Shown piece after piece: positions 11,397 through 21,062 of a DNA stretch of 23,813 bases; position 1 is the first letter of the stretch, and each line of letters begins with the position of its first letter. The position numbers and the translations under genes were made by a program. This DNA comes from Saccoglossus kowalevskii. Taxonomy: Eukaryota; Hemichordata; Enteropneusta; Harrimaniidae. The stretch is from positions 48,042-71,854 of the forward strand of contig NW_003106594.1 in assembly GCF_000003605.2 (NCBI RefSeq), in the 5' to 3' direction. The notes below the pieces were generated by a model that made no database searches, had not been told where the DNA came from, and saw nothing but the letters and a program-made list of their open reading frames with translations.

Positions 11397-12833
11397 ATCG
11401 GGATAGTCTGTGATCACATCATTAACAGCAACTCGAGTAAGTCTGTTCTGTATATACGCTTTGTTAGGCGTTTTCATTCTTCCTCTAATTTATATCTTCT
11501 TTCTGATTGGCTAGGTGGCGATATATGTGTCCAATCCTCGTAGTTTGGAATTATAACTAGTTTGCACGATTTGAAGTTTTACTTTGTATTCTGCTTTTGA
11601 ATTTAGTTAGTGTTCAGCATTGTCGGCGTGTCAGGTCTTTTTCAGATTGAGTCTAGTGAAGTGTGACATCGAAATGATGGATAGCATAATACTGTTTTTT
11701 TTTGGTAAGCAGTGGGCTTCTCACAATGTCACGTTTATTTCAAAGTTTTTCTGTCAAATATTCTAGTTTAAAATTTCTATTATTATTATTTCTCTATCTA
11801 CATGTTTCTGCTAATTCATCATTTTCGTTCGCAACACATATGGTGTGCAGACATACCATTATACCATATATTGTCTCTCTTTTTCATGTTTGTTGACGTC
11901 AGCATCTATTAAGTTTAAGTGATCAATTATGTCATCGAGTTTGGTGTTAATTGCCGACGTGCCGCTTTCAAATATATTACGTGTGTATTTCATCTAAATC
12001 ATTTCCCAGTTTTTGCTGGGGTTTTCAATTTAGAAACGCGGTCGTTAAGACGGGAATAGATTTTTTCTATAGACTCTTCTTTTTTGTCTTGAATTGTTTG
12101 AACTGTTCGATTTTACGATTTATCCTCGTCAGCAGACCATTTTCCATAGTCCTACTAACCTCATTTTCAAGGCTGGAATATATTCGCTACATCGCCACGT
12201 ATCACAAGTTTTCTCAACTAAAGTTACATCATTTCAAATTCGACACTGAGTCACGTAAGTATTGATATAACATACTAAAATATGAGAATTCCCAGGATTC
12301 GACATAACAAATCATGGATGCATACTATATTTCGAGAAGGGTTAATGTAGTTAATGAAAATAATTGTTATAAATTTTAGAATTTTACTGCTATCATTAGT
12401 TCTTTTTGAAGTGAAAACGCTATGTACCGTGGCTTGTACCTCCTTTTTAATGATATTTTTAAATCTGGTTGTAAAAATTGACGAAAAATAAACGCTAGTT
12501 TTTCATTGCCGTCTTTGAAATATAACAAATATTGCCCCCCCCCCCTCAAAAAAAATGTGACACACACTATAATGGTTAATTCTAATGACGCAATCACTAG
12601 TTATATATAATATTTTTTACAATTTCCCCAGGAATCAAAAGCAAATGTTTAATACGGACTATAATTATAGAAACTATAAACAAATACTTAATCACCAAAA
12701 TATTGAAGGGAAAACGTGATATGAATGTACTTAAAAGTAAATTCCAACTTCGCTTTCGGGATATTCGCCATTCAGCGTATGTCAGCTTTACAACGCCCCC
12801 CAATTACACTTTTATTGAAACTTTATTCACGTA
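11397..12833 (-). mobile_element. Decayed repeat element, left copy (about 1.44 kb)
   Basis: This copy matches the reverse complement of 14667-16032 almost throughout. Near the 11397 end a 72-base stretch differs at about three positions; elsewhere there are more substitutions and indels, including a block of roughly 75 bases near 12340-12430 that is absent from the other copy. Shared outer edge: ATCGGGATAGTCTGTGAT. Shared inner edge: CTTTATTCACGTA. The two ends are not inverted repeats of each other, and no LTR (TG...CA) or Helitron (TC...CTRR) signature is seen, so the class is undetermined. Strand is given by the coding remnant. An internal poly-C run (12535-12545) is shared as poly-G in the other copy. 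Confidence 0.85.
11705..12171 (-). pseudogene. Broken coiled-coil coding remnant in left element copy
   Basis: Read on the minus strand from about 12171, charged heptad-rich segments appear in changing frames: one beginning LENEV, then SIEKIYSRLNDRVSKL, later INTKLDDIIDHLNL and DVNKHEKERQYM, and near the end EYLTEKL followed by NKRDIV. Stops and single-base frame changes separate them. The pattern of Lys/Glu-rich heptads followed by a TEKLWNKRD-like end resembles the coiled-coil part of retroelement ORF1-type proteins, where SRRDNL often follows the coil. That family link is inference from pattern only. Both element copies show the same remnant, so it belongs to the element. Confidence 0.5.
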
Positions 12834-14249
12834 CCCACAGCGATATCGAACAACAGGGTAAGAATAGATAGAGAATGGGTGTGATCACATTGAATGGCTT
12901 ATTAGGGTGACCCGTATTATACTATATAGAAGGCCCCACCACAAGGCGTACTTGGGTAATGATAATTCGTGATAATTCAACAATAGATGGGTGTTTGTTT
13001 ATTCAACGTGACAACGGGTGGCGGACGTGATATCGCTAGTTCACCGTGGCCGAATCATTTTGATTTCGGCCTTTTGCGATTTTCTTTTCAACGTATAAGT
13101 TGCATGGGACACACACAGAGCAGGACACGGTGCGACGAATGTATCTTTTAACTGAACGAGTAGGAGCACTAGAACTAATATTTCCAAAACTCACAGAACT
13201 AGTACGCTCATCCACTTATTGCTAAATAATCATCAGCGCCACACAAATAAAATCATACAACTTTAAAGACAACATTTCAGTACGTGAATATCAATGGACT
13301 AAACTCCGTGGAGAGAAACTTTTTTTATCTGAGTTCGAATGTATCGTGTGAGTTATGAAGGTGGCTGAAGCAATTGGGTAATGTCCTTGCATTCAAACTA
13401 GGGTCACATCTTGGCAAGGACAGTGTGTGTTACCAACGTACATGTAGAGGCAGTGTCTGTTGTCAAAATAATCGTTGTCAAGCATACAACCGAAAACACA
13501 AAATATACGCCTTCAATGTAAGAAAATGGCAGAAGAATCACCAAGTCTTGCATATATGACAACTACTCGCAGACACAATGATTACGATTGACGCGATTGA
13601 CATTAGGAATTATGCTAGTTTCTTTCACGTGTCACTCGAGCCTTGGACAGTTAAATGGACTTACACCTCACAGGTCAATAAGATGATCACCTCTCTGGAA
13701 CCTAGCATGTGTATTGTTACTATGCAGTAGTATATTGTCAGTGTTTGTTGGGTGGTGTCTGTGCTCATGTTAGGCTAAACAGACCTATATGTGAACAAAA
13801 TGGACACCGTATTTGTTGTTTTCATTTGGTACGACATTTTTTAATTCCAATTGTCACCTCCACTCATTACATGACCGGACGAATGTTTCGTTGTTGTTAT
13901 TGGATACATGTGTAGAGCGTAGTCTCTAGTTGTGTGTCCACTTAAACAAAACTAGTTGTATATTAATCTTATAAGTAGCAACATAGAAAACAAATAACTT
14001 GGGAAGTGTATTATTCACGGCGGAATCTGTGAGAGTTGTGGTGGAGATATCTCTGTGGCACTTAGATAGATTTATGTGTATATTTTTGTATACTTCTGTA
14101 TTTATTAAATTTATTAAATCAAGTACAGTTTCCCGTTTTTTTTTTGGTATTCCCAAACAACATCACAAATGCCAAATATACTTTCAGGATCTCGAAAGCA
14201 TGGATAGGTTTTCACATACATTATCTGAGACCATGCGTCATAACATGCT
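12834..14249. other. Spacer between the two inverted element copies
   Basis: About 1.4 kb without a recognisable gene before the SINE-like block. It contains a short tandem word (tgataattcg repeated near 12958-12980) and several open frames of 61-76 codons without family motifs. With the following 400 bases it forms the loop if the two element copies pair. Confidence 0.55.
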
Positions 14250-14323
14250 TCTATCCGCTGTCGTTGATAAGCACGACCTCAATGCTGCGTAGGCGAACGC
14301 CCTGACCGCTGCACCACGCCTAC
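14250..14323 (-). mobile_element. tRNA-derived SINE-like head (fragment)
   Basis: Reverse-complemented, the block reads GGCGTGGTGCAGCGGTCAGG then GCGTTCGCCTACGCAGC and GAGGTCGTG. This follows the layout of a tRNA 5' half: an A-box-like TGGTGCAGCGG, an anticodon-arm-like AGGGCGTTCGCCT and a variable-loop-like GAGGTC. The B-box expected near 14264-14281 is degraded (GTGCTTATCAACG instead of a GGTTCGAATCC type). A functional tRNA is unlikely because B-box and acceptor pairing are missing. The 3' boundary of the retroelement was not found. Confidence 0.5.
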
Positions 14324-14616
14324 GTATTGAATCGGGCTTGATGTGCTTGTTAGGGACAACCTTTCTTTAAACAAAACCCCATTGTATTATCATTGAGGAG
14401 GCTAACCCAAATACTAAAAATCTGCGCCGTTCAAAATAGGTCAATATTATTTCAGTAATAATACTTTCAAATTGTCCGTTAATTACAATTTAATGGTTTA
14501 TTGAGTCTCCCTGCAAATATTTAGAAGTCAGAAGTAAACATTAACAAAATAGTACATACATAGTACCCCTGACCTAAACTGTTGTGGTTTGGCCAGCGTC
14601 ATTGTTTGTTAGTGTT

Positions 14617-14650
14617 AACATTTATATCACATTTGTCAACATTTATACCA
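14617..14650. repeat. Short outlying piece of the 21-bp satellite
   Basis: One full unit (aacatttatatcacatttgtc, 14617-14637) and a partial one (aacatttatacca, 14638-14650) match the array at 16033-16427 in sequence, orientation and in the ATC/ACC alternation. They lie directly beyond the other end of the right element copy. Confidence 0.85.
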
Positions 14651-14666
14651 TATACGTATATTTATA

Positions 14667-16032
14667 TACGTAAATAAAGTTTCAATAAAAGTGTAATTGG
14701 GGGCGTTGTAAAGCTGACATACGCTGAATGGCGAATATCCCGAAAGCGAAGTTGGAATTTACTTTTAAGTACATTCATATCACGTTTCCCCTTCAATATT
14801 TTGGTGATTAAGTATTTGTTTATAGTTTTTATAATTATAGTTCCGATTAAATATTTGTTTATAATTTCTGGGGAAATTGTAAAAAATGTTATGTATAACT
14901 AGTGATTGCGTCATTAGAATTAACCATTATAGTGTGTGTCACAATTTGGGGGGGGGGGGGCAATATTTGTTTCTTATATTTCAAAGAAGGCAATGACAAA
15001 GCAGTGTTTCTTTTTCGTCAATTTTTAAAAACAAATTTCACAAGTAAGGAGGTAAAATTATCGTCATTAACTACTTTTTATAACCAAACCTCGAAATATA
15101 GTTTGCATCCATGATTTGTTATGTCGACTCTTGGGAATTCACATATGTTATATTAATACTTACATGACTCAGTATCGAATTTGAAACGTAACTTTAGTTG
15201 AAAAAACTTGTGATACGTGGCGATGTGGCGAATATATCCTGGACTTGAAAATGAGATTATTATACTATGGAAAATGATCTGCCGACGGGGATAATTCGTA
15301 AAATCGCACAGAAGTTCAAACAATTCAAGACAAAAAAAAAAGAATCTACAGAAAAAATATATTCTCGTCTTAACGACTGCGTTTCTAAACTGAAAACCCC
15401 AGCAAAAACTGGGAAATGAATTAGATGAAATACACACGTAATATATCTGAAATCGACATGCTGGCAATTAACACCAAACTCGATGACATAATTGATCACT
15501 TAAACTTAATGAATGATGACGCCAACAAACATGATGAAGAGAGACAATATATGGTATAATGGTATGTCTGCACACCATATGTGTTGCGAACGAAAATGAT
15601 GAATTGGCAGAAACATGTAGATAAAGAAATAAATTAATAGGAACTTTAAACGAGAATATTTGACAGAAAAACTTTGGAATAAACGTGACATTGTGAGAAG
15701 CCCACCGAGTACCTAATAAACCAGTATTATGCTATCCATCATTTCGATGTCACACTTCACTAGACTCAATCTGGAAAAGGTAGTCTAAGACGACCTGACT
15801 TGCCATCAATGCGAAACACTAACTAAATTTAAAAGCAGAGTACAAAGTAAAACTTCAAATCGTGCAAACTAGTTATAATTCCAAACTACGAGGATTGGAC
15901 ACATATATCGCCGCCTAGCCAATCAGAAAGAAGATATAAATTAGAGGAGGAAAGAAAACGCCTAACAAAGCGTATATACAGAACAGACTTACTCGAGTTG
16001 CTGTTAATGCAGTAATCACAGACTATCCCGAT
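14667..16032 (+). mobile_element. Decayed repeat element, right copy (about 1.37 kb)
   Basis: Inverted relative of the copy at 11397-12833. It starts within tacgtaaataaagtttcaat and ends gactatcccgat. Next to its inner end is a perfect hairpin, TACGTATAT-tt-ATATACGTA (14653-14672). Near the outer end, a CCAAT box (agccaatcagaaa) and a TATA-like atataaatta lie close together, as in the left copy. A poly-G run occupies 14948-14960. It lacks a block of roughly 75 bases that the left copy has. Satellite units abut both sides, so it may have landed inside a satellite array. Element class undetermined. Confidence 0.85.
15244..15715 (+). pseudogene. Broken coiled-coil coding remnant in right element copy
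   Basis: The same remnant as in the left copy, independently damaged. Visible pieces in different frames are LENEI, STEKIYSRLNDCVSKL, INTKLDDIIDHLNL, DDANKHDEERQYM, CVANENDELAETC and EYLTEKLWNKRDIVRSP. This copy keeps Trp where the left copy has a stop (LWNKRD against a TGA), and the left copy keeps other segments open that are stopped here. Together they indicate a once-intact coiled-coil protein. No reverse transcriptase, integrase or transposase motif was found. Confidence 0.5.
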
Positions 16033-16427
16033 AACATTTATACCACATTTGTTAACATTTATATCACATTTGCTAACATTTATACCACATTTGTTAACAT
16101 TTATATCACATTTGTTAACATTTATACCACATTTGTTAACATTTATATCACATTTGCTAACATTTATACCACATTTGTTAACATTTATATCACATTTGTT
16201 AACATTTATACCACATTTGTTAACATTTATATCACATTTGTTAACATCTATACCACATTTGTTAACATTTAAATCACGTTTGCTAACATTTATATCACAT
16301 TTGCTAACATTTATACCACATTTGTTAACATTTATATCACATTTGTTAACGTTTATACCACATTTGTTAACATTTATATCAAATTTGTTAACATTTATAT
16401 CACATTTGCTAACATTTATATCACATT
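16033..16427. repeat. 21-bp satellite array, about 18.8 copies, with dimer and tetramer order
   Basis: The unit is aacatttata(c/t)cacatttg(t/c)t. ACC and ATC forms alternate through most of the array, giving a 42-bp dimer. In units 1-8 the series ACC-gtt, ATC-gct, ACC-gtt, ATC-gtt repeats exactly, giving an 84-bp higher-order unit. Later units carry single changes (catcta, cgtttg, caaatt). Because 21 is divisible by three, one frame stays open and would encode a seven-residue LLTFI(S/P)H repeat (16049-16540). No gene is proposed. Confidence 0.97.
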
Positions 16428-17941
16428 GTCTGGTTTCCTACACAACACAATGTAAATCGAATTTCAGTGTGAAATGTCGAAACATTATTGCGTCATTAAT
16501 TTATAGTTATGATAATTACTGTAATTATTTCAAGGTATAATGCGACAAACGAAAGTTCAAATGTATTTTGAATCTACAGTCTCTAGATCTATGACGCATA
16601 GAGTTTATACTACAAATATACACAAAGTAATGTAAATTGGCACGATACTAATTAATAGAAATACAAGATTAGTACTACCTTAAGATGACGCTGGTTATGT
16701 CATTGTCATCGGCTTACATTATACATGTAACGAGCAGAAACAAAATACAGTTATTATGCGATTTTGTTCATTTATAGGAATATGCCGGTACTACTTTGGT
16801 ATTTCGATCATGTATATTTATGATTCGCTCAACCACGTGTACACAATACAGCAGCATACGCTGTGCATTATGGATGAAAAATTACAGGAGAGACCCGACT
16901 AATATGTCATATGATAAGCACCGTACTGCATTCGTGCAGACTTTCTGGTATTCTCCAGATATTTTCACACTACACACCGACTAAAGTAAAACCAAAGATT
17001 AGTTATGTATTGGAAACGAAAAATATTTTAAGAAGTAAGATTTTGTTAAATATTGTTGACAGAGTAAAATTCCCTCCCCAAATTTTATCAACAGAAGAGT
17101 TTCTCAGATTTGCAACAATGTAAGATAAAATGGTATTTAATCGAAATGTGTTTTTGTCATATATTTGCGTAGAAAGGGACATTTTTGCAGTAGTGTACAT
17201 AGACCACCAGAAACAGACATAAATTCACTGAAATATTATCCTCATTTCAGTACCATTATATTATTTCACTCTCTGTCGTCGAGCAACGTTTTGAGATATA
17301 TTGTTCCTATAGTAACAAATGCCTCAAAATTGACAAAGCATGCTATTTTAACTACATTTTGATTCTCCATATTATCCGAGTCGAGTATAATAACCCCATA
17401 TATTTCGAACTAAGCGCATAATCTGCACATGTGCTATTAGTGAACATTTTTGTACATTTCATTTGTATGGATCGCTGATTAATTTCATTGAAAATAGGCC
17501 GATATATTTGAACTGTAACTAACAATCAGAGACAATACTGACTAAATATACAAAATATAACAGATAGTCTAATTTAATTTAATTATCCACTCCTATGAAA
17601 TGAACGACGTTTTATCTTGCTAGTGAGTTCTCCCTGGTCTGTGGTTAGCTCACCACCAGATATAAAACAACACGCGTCACCAAAGCACACTGCTGTTAAA
17701 TGCTAACTGTGTTCTACTGTGACGCATGAGTTCCAACGTAGTGCCCACCCACCGACACAAACAACGATGGGAACCTATTCATTCATTCCCTTCACGTAAA
17801 GAAATGTTGCTCACATGGGAGATCACATTGAATTTGGTCACCATCTACTTATTTTGTTTTCACAAACTTTCGGCGTAGTGCCTTGAGTGCTTTATGGCTG
17901 AATGTCTACGTAGGTTTTGTGCCAGTATCTATGACAACTAT

Positions 17942-17957
17942 TGACGTCATTGCATCA
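17942..17957. promoter_or_regulatory. CRE fused to an ATF4-type composite site
   Basis: A perfect CRE palindrome TGACGTCA (17942-17949) is directly followed by TTGCATCA (17950-17957). The reverse complement of the latter, TGATGCAA, fits the C/EBP-ATF response element used by ATF4-type factors. The adjacent pair is a plausible bZIP site; occupancy and target gene are unknown. Confidence 0.3.
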
Positions 17958-18519
17958 ATTGCGTCGGGGTTCTACGACTCCAGCTGTGCGCATGAGCAGT
18001 AGTACCCTTGTACAGAAAACGATTAGAAAGTAAACAACCCACAAAACATTTTATCTGAAATAGATAATTGGTTCGACTGAAATCAACGTAATTAACTTTT
18101 ATTTGGGCGTCAATGTAGCCAATTATGCCTGTCTGGTTCAAACTACAAAGCAATTGTATAAAATATATAAGTATAATCATAGATATAATATAATATCTCA
18201 GTTTGTACTCGCTGGTCTGCGCAACAGTCAAAGTAGCCATCTTTGCGTGACGACCACAACTCTTTAAAAATGATGACAGAGCTCCATATATACTACTATG
18301 CACAAAAAAATTCAGCTCAAAAGATAAGGGCAATAATAATACAACTGTTATTGACGCATATCTTACTGGATTAAGATGGAAAACAAAAGATAGATTAACA
18401 ATGCCACTAACATAAACTATAGTGTTCCGAGATTCATAGGTGCATTGTCCGTGATTGACAGCTTACTCTTTTATACTGGTATAGATGTACACCGTGATTA
18501 TATCTGGTAGGACCCGCAA

Positions 18520-18589
18520 CCAATCAGAACTCGCATTACAGGTTTCTTTATAGCAGAGCTGCCTAATTTGCATAGTAAGATGTGATTGG
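18520..18589. promoter_or_regulatory. CCAAT / octamer promoter-like group
   Basis: CCAATCAG at 18520 and the inverted form TGATTGG at 18583-18589 flank a perfect octamer ATTTGCAT at 18566-18573, with a weak TATA-like ctttatag between. CCAAT plus octamer is a known combination in POU-factor-driven animal promoters. No exon was recognised nearby. Confidence 0.22.
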
Positions 18590-20985
18590 CCAAAAGTTGT
18601 GAAAGGTGGTGCACACTAGCACCGGCATTAATTTAAAAGCGAATTCGTAACGAATTTTAATTACACTGATAAATAAAAATAATTATAACAGATATTATTC
18701 TATGAACACATTCGCTTTTTCCACTTTAATTCACGCCTAAAGATGTGTCGTGTAGATTTTGAATTTATAATAGAAGTTCTGTTACATATACCATTTTCTG
18801 ACGTCAGCGCTCTCACATATTCCTGTAGAAGAGGAACACACGAAAAGAAACACCGAGGAGAAAAACTTATTTTGCTGCATGTACATGCAAACCAGTCTCC
18901 CAAAGGAAATAAACACGTTATATTACTTGTTTCTTTTTAATTAAACTCATCGTTGTGTTCAACTATGATGTTGTCAGTATATTAGAGTAGTTTTCCATTG
19001 TGAACAAATGTTCTATTATTAGTATCTCAACAACTTTGCCACACGTCTAAATTTAACTATTGGGAGACAAAATCCTGAAGTTAAAGAAATGTATTTTTTT
19101 TTTCTATTTATCTGTATTGTCTGGCAGCAAACATATTGTAAAACGTTGTTATGGAATTAGTTTTCTTTGCTGAAGTGTTTGTGTTTGACAGAATTAAGTC
19201 ACAATGTCACTACTATTTTTAATTTATTGCTGAATGGTAATTTTATATTTTTCGTCATTGAACTTTAAAAATTTAGAGAAAGTGATAGCAAAGACATTTC
19301 TGAATCTAAATTCAACAGGTTAATGGAACTTTCTTTCCATGACCTCATTGTTAAACGCCATCTTGGAAATATCGCATTTCCTAATTTATTCGAGTCTGAT
19401 TTTATCATACATTGGACTTTCTATACCTATAAACCGCATACAAGTTACAATTCCGTTGATGAATGATTCATCTTTATTTTAATAACAAATATCAAATGTC
19501 TATGTGGGAATTAACACTTTATATATACTTTATATTACATGTTTATTAGATTTTTTCTGATTCCAGTGTCGCGTGGGTATTTGTGTCCGCGTACGTCATT
19601 AAATCCGTAATTTTTATAAAACCTCATTCGTAATTGTCGTGTTATAGTTATTACAGGTCACTTGCAAGATAGCATTCTGTCACTTAGAATCCGGCAGGTA
19701 AATTGTTTGAAGTGAAATGACGTGGAATCCGCGTCACGTGGTACTCGGTATTCATTTTGAGTTAGCATGAATTTGTTACCTTGTACGTCGAGCTCGAAAC
19801 TTCGAACGCGGGTTGCTGAGGTAATCAGACAGAATGGAGCGCGCATCAGAATCCAATCGTAGTGGTGTTACAATGTACATATACATTCAACTTCTAGCTT
19901 CTGTAAATCAACATGAAATTTGGTACATCCGACAAATTGCTTCACACATGGTTACGGTAAATTGTAATTGGGGAGGGAAAGGGATAGCTTATACATGGAA
20001 TGCTTCGATCAGTCTTGAATCTTTGTGATATTACAATAGCTGTAACGTATATTAGATAAAAATGACAAAGCGATGTTTGTTTTCTGATCACACCTACAAT
20101 GCGTCACAAATGATCAGACAGATGGTGTCAATTTGGGGAAAGTCCAACTTTACAGCACTGTATAATGATTCAAATTTAATACAGCACCAGCTGATACCAG
20201 ATTGTACTCACCAGTCAATTATAAATATATACTAAATGCCAATCAACTACAATTTGAATCAATTATATAATTTATAATTACGAGTTGTGTTGTATACACG
20301 AATTGGACGGATGACACACGTCGACATTTTTGCGGGCACTGCTGACAATGTGGCTTTGATCCCCTGTGGATGAGGTTTTACCATGAACCGAAGCTTTGCA
20401 TAACTATAAATTATTCATTCTGCATTTGAGACAATTTTAAATGACTGGAATTCCCAGAGATGAGACAAGTATTAGCAGAAGTGACGATCGACTGATGGAA
20501 ATGACATTGTCGGTTTTAGGGTTGCCGAATTTGTCCTACTGAATTGCAGAATAACCAGTTTGCATAGTGGCAGATGTAGGTGATCTCCCCCATTACATTA
20601 TATCAAACCCTGAGCAGACATTCACATGACATAGTTATGCCTTATATGTTATCGAGTTTGGTGTCACCCACTGATATGATTACGTAAATATCATTGCAGA
20701 TTTTGACTACAATATGTAATTACATTAATTGATGAACAATTACAAAACAATTACAGCGAACTCATCATAAACAAATTGCACAAAACTAAGTAATTGAAAA
20801 CAATATTTTGTGCATTATTTTCCTGTCATCGCTCGTCGAGTCTACTTCTCACTGTGAATTTCAATAACACCCCTGATATGTTAAATTTACAAGCATCGTC
20901 CTTTTCCCACAATGCACTACATGTTTATTCTGATCTAATTTGTCATATGTTCAAAATGGTAAACATGGTCTTTGCACGGCGACGT

Positions 20986-21062
20986 GTTCATGTGACATAT
21001 ACAACGAAATTCAACGCGTGCCACGCGATGACCTCGGAGCTTATAATTGTACAATGAAAAAT
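20986..21062 (+). pseudogene. Possible relic of an Ig-domain exon
   Basis: In the frame through 21030 the translation contains NEIQRVPRDDLGAYNCTMKN. The D-x-G-x-Y-x-C arrangement (21030-21050), preceded by I..V.R and followed by an Asn, matches the E-F-G strand region of Ig V/I-set domains. Upstream no matching first cysteine and tryptophan are found in frame, and the strand is opposite to the two genes. It is therefore at best a fragment, and chance is a real alternative. Confidence 0.22.

Noticed and set aside
13060-13085. Word tttcggccttttgcgat resembling the 5' part of U2 snRNA
   Set aside because: Similarity is limited to about a dozen bases and the rest of the U2 sequence does not follow.
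14250-14323. Functional tRNA gene
   Set aside because: The B-box and the acceptor-stem partner are missing; only a SINE-like tRNA-derived head is supported.
12376-15114. Similar open frames starting MIASLELTIIVCVT in both element copies (12376-12597 minus, 14902-15114 plus)
   Set aside because: Similarity comes from the shared element. The frames run across a poly-C/poly-G tract and diverge after it, so coding is unlikely.
16033-16427. Regularly spaced repeats considered as a CRISPR array
   Set aside because: The units are directly adjacent 21-mers with no unique spacers, and the surroundings are eukaryotic.
16049-16540. 163-codon open frame with a seven-residue repeat
   Set aside because: It is the translation of the 21-bp satellite. 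The unique 3' part shows no domain, and no promoter or splice context is visible.
17947-18333. 128-codon minus-strand open frame with an internal good-context ATG (AAGATGGCT)
   Set aside because: After about 15 natural-looking residues the translation becomes low-quality and hydrophobic, with no donor at the change point.
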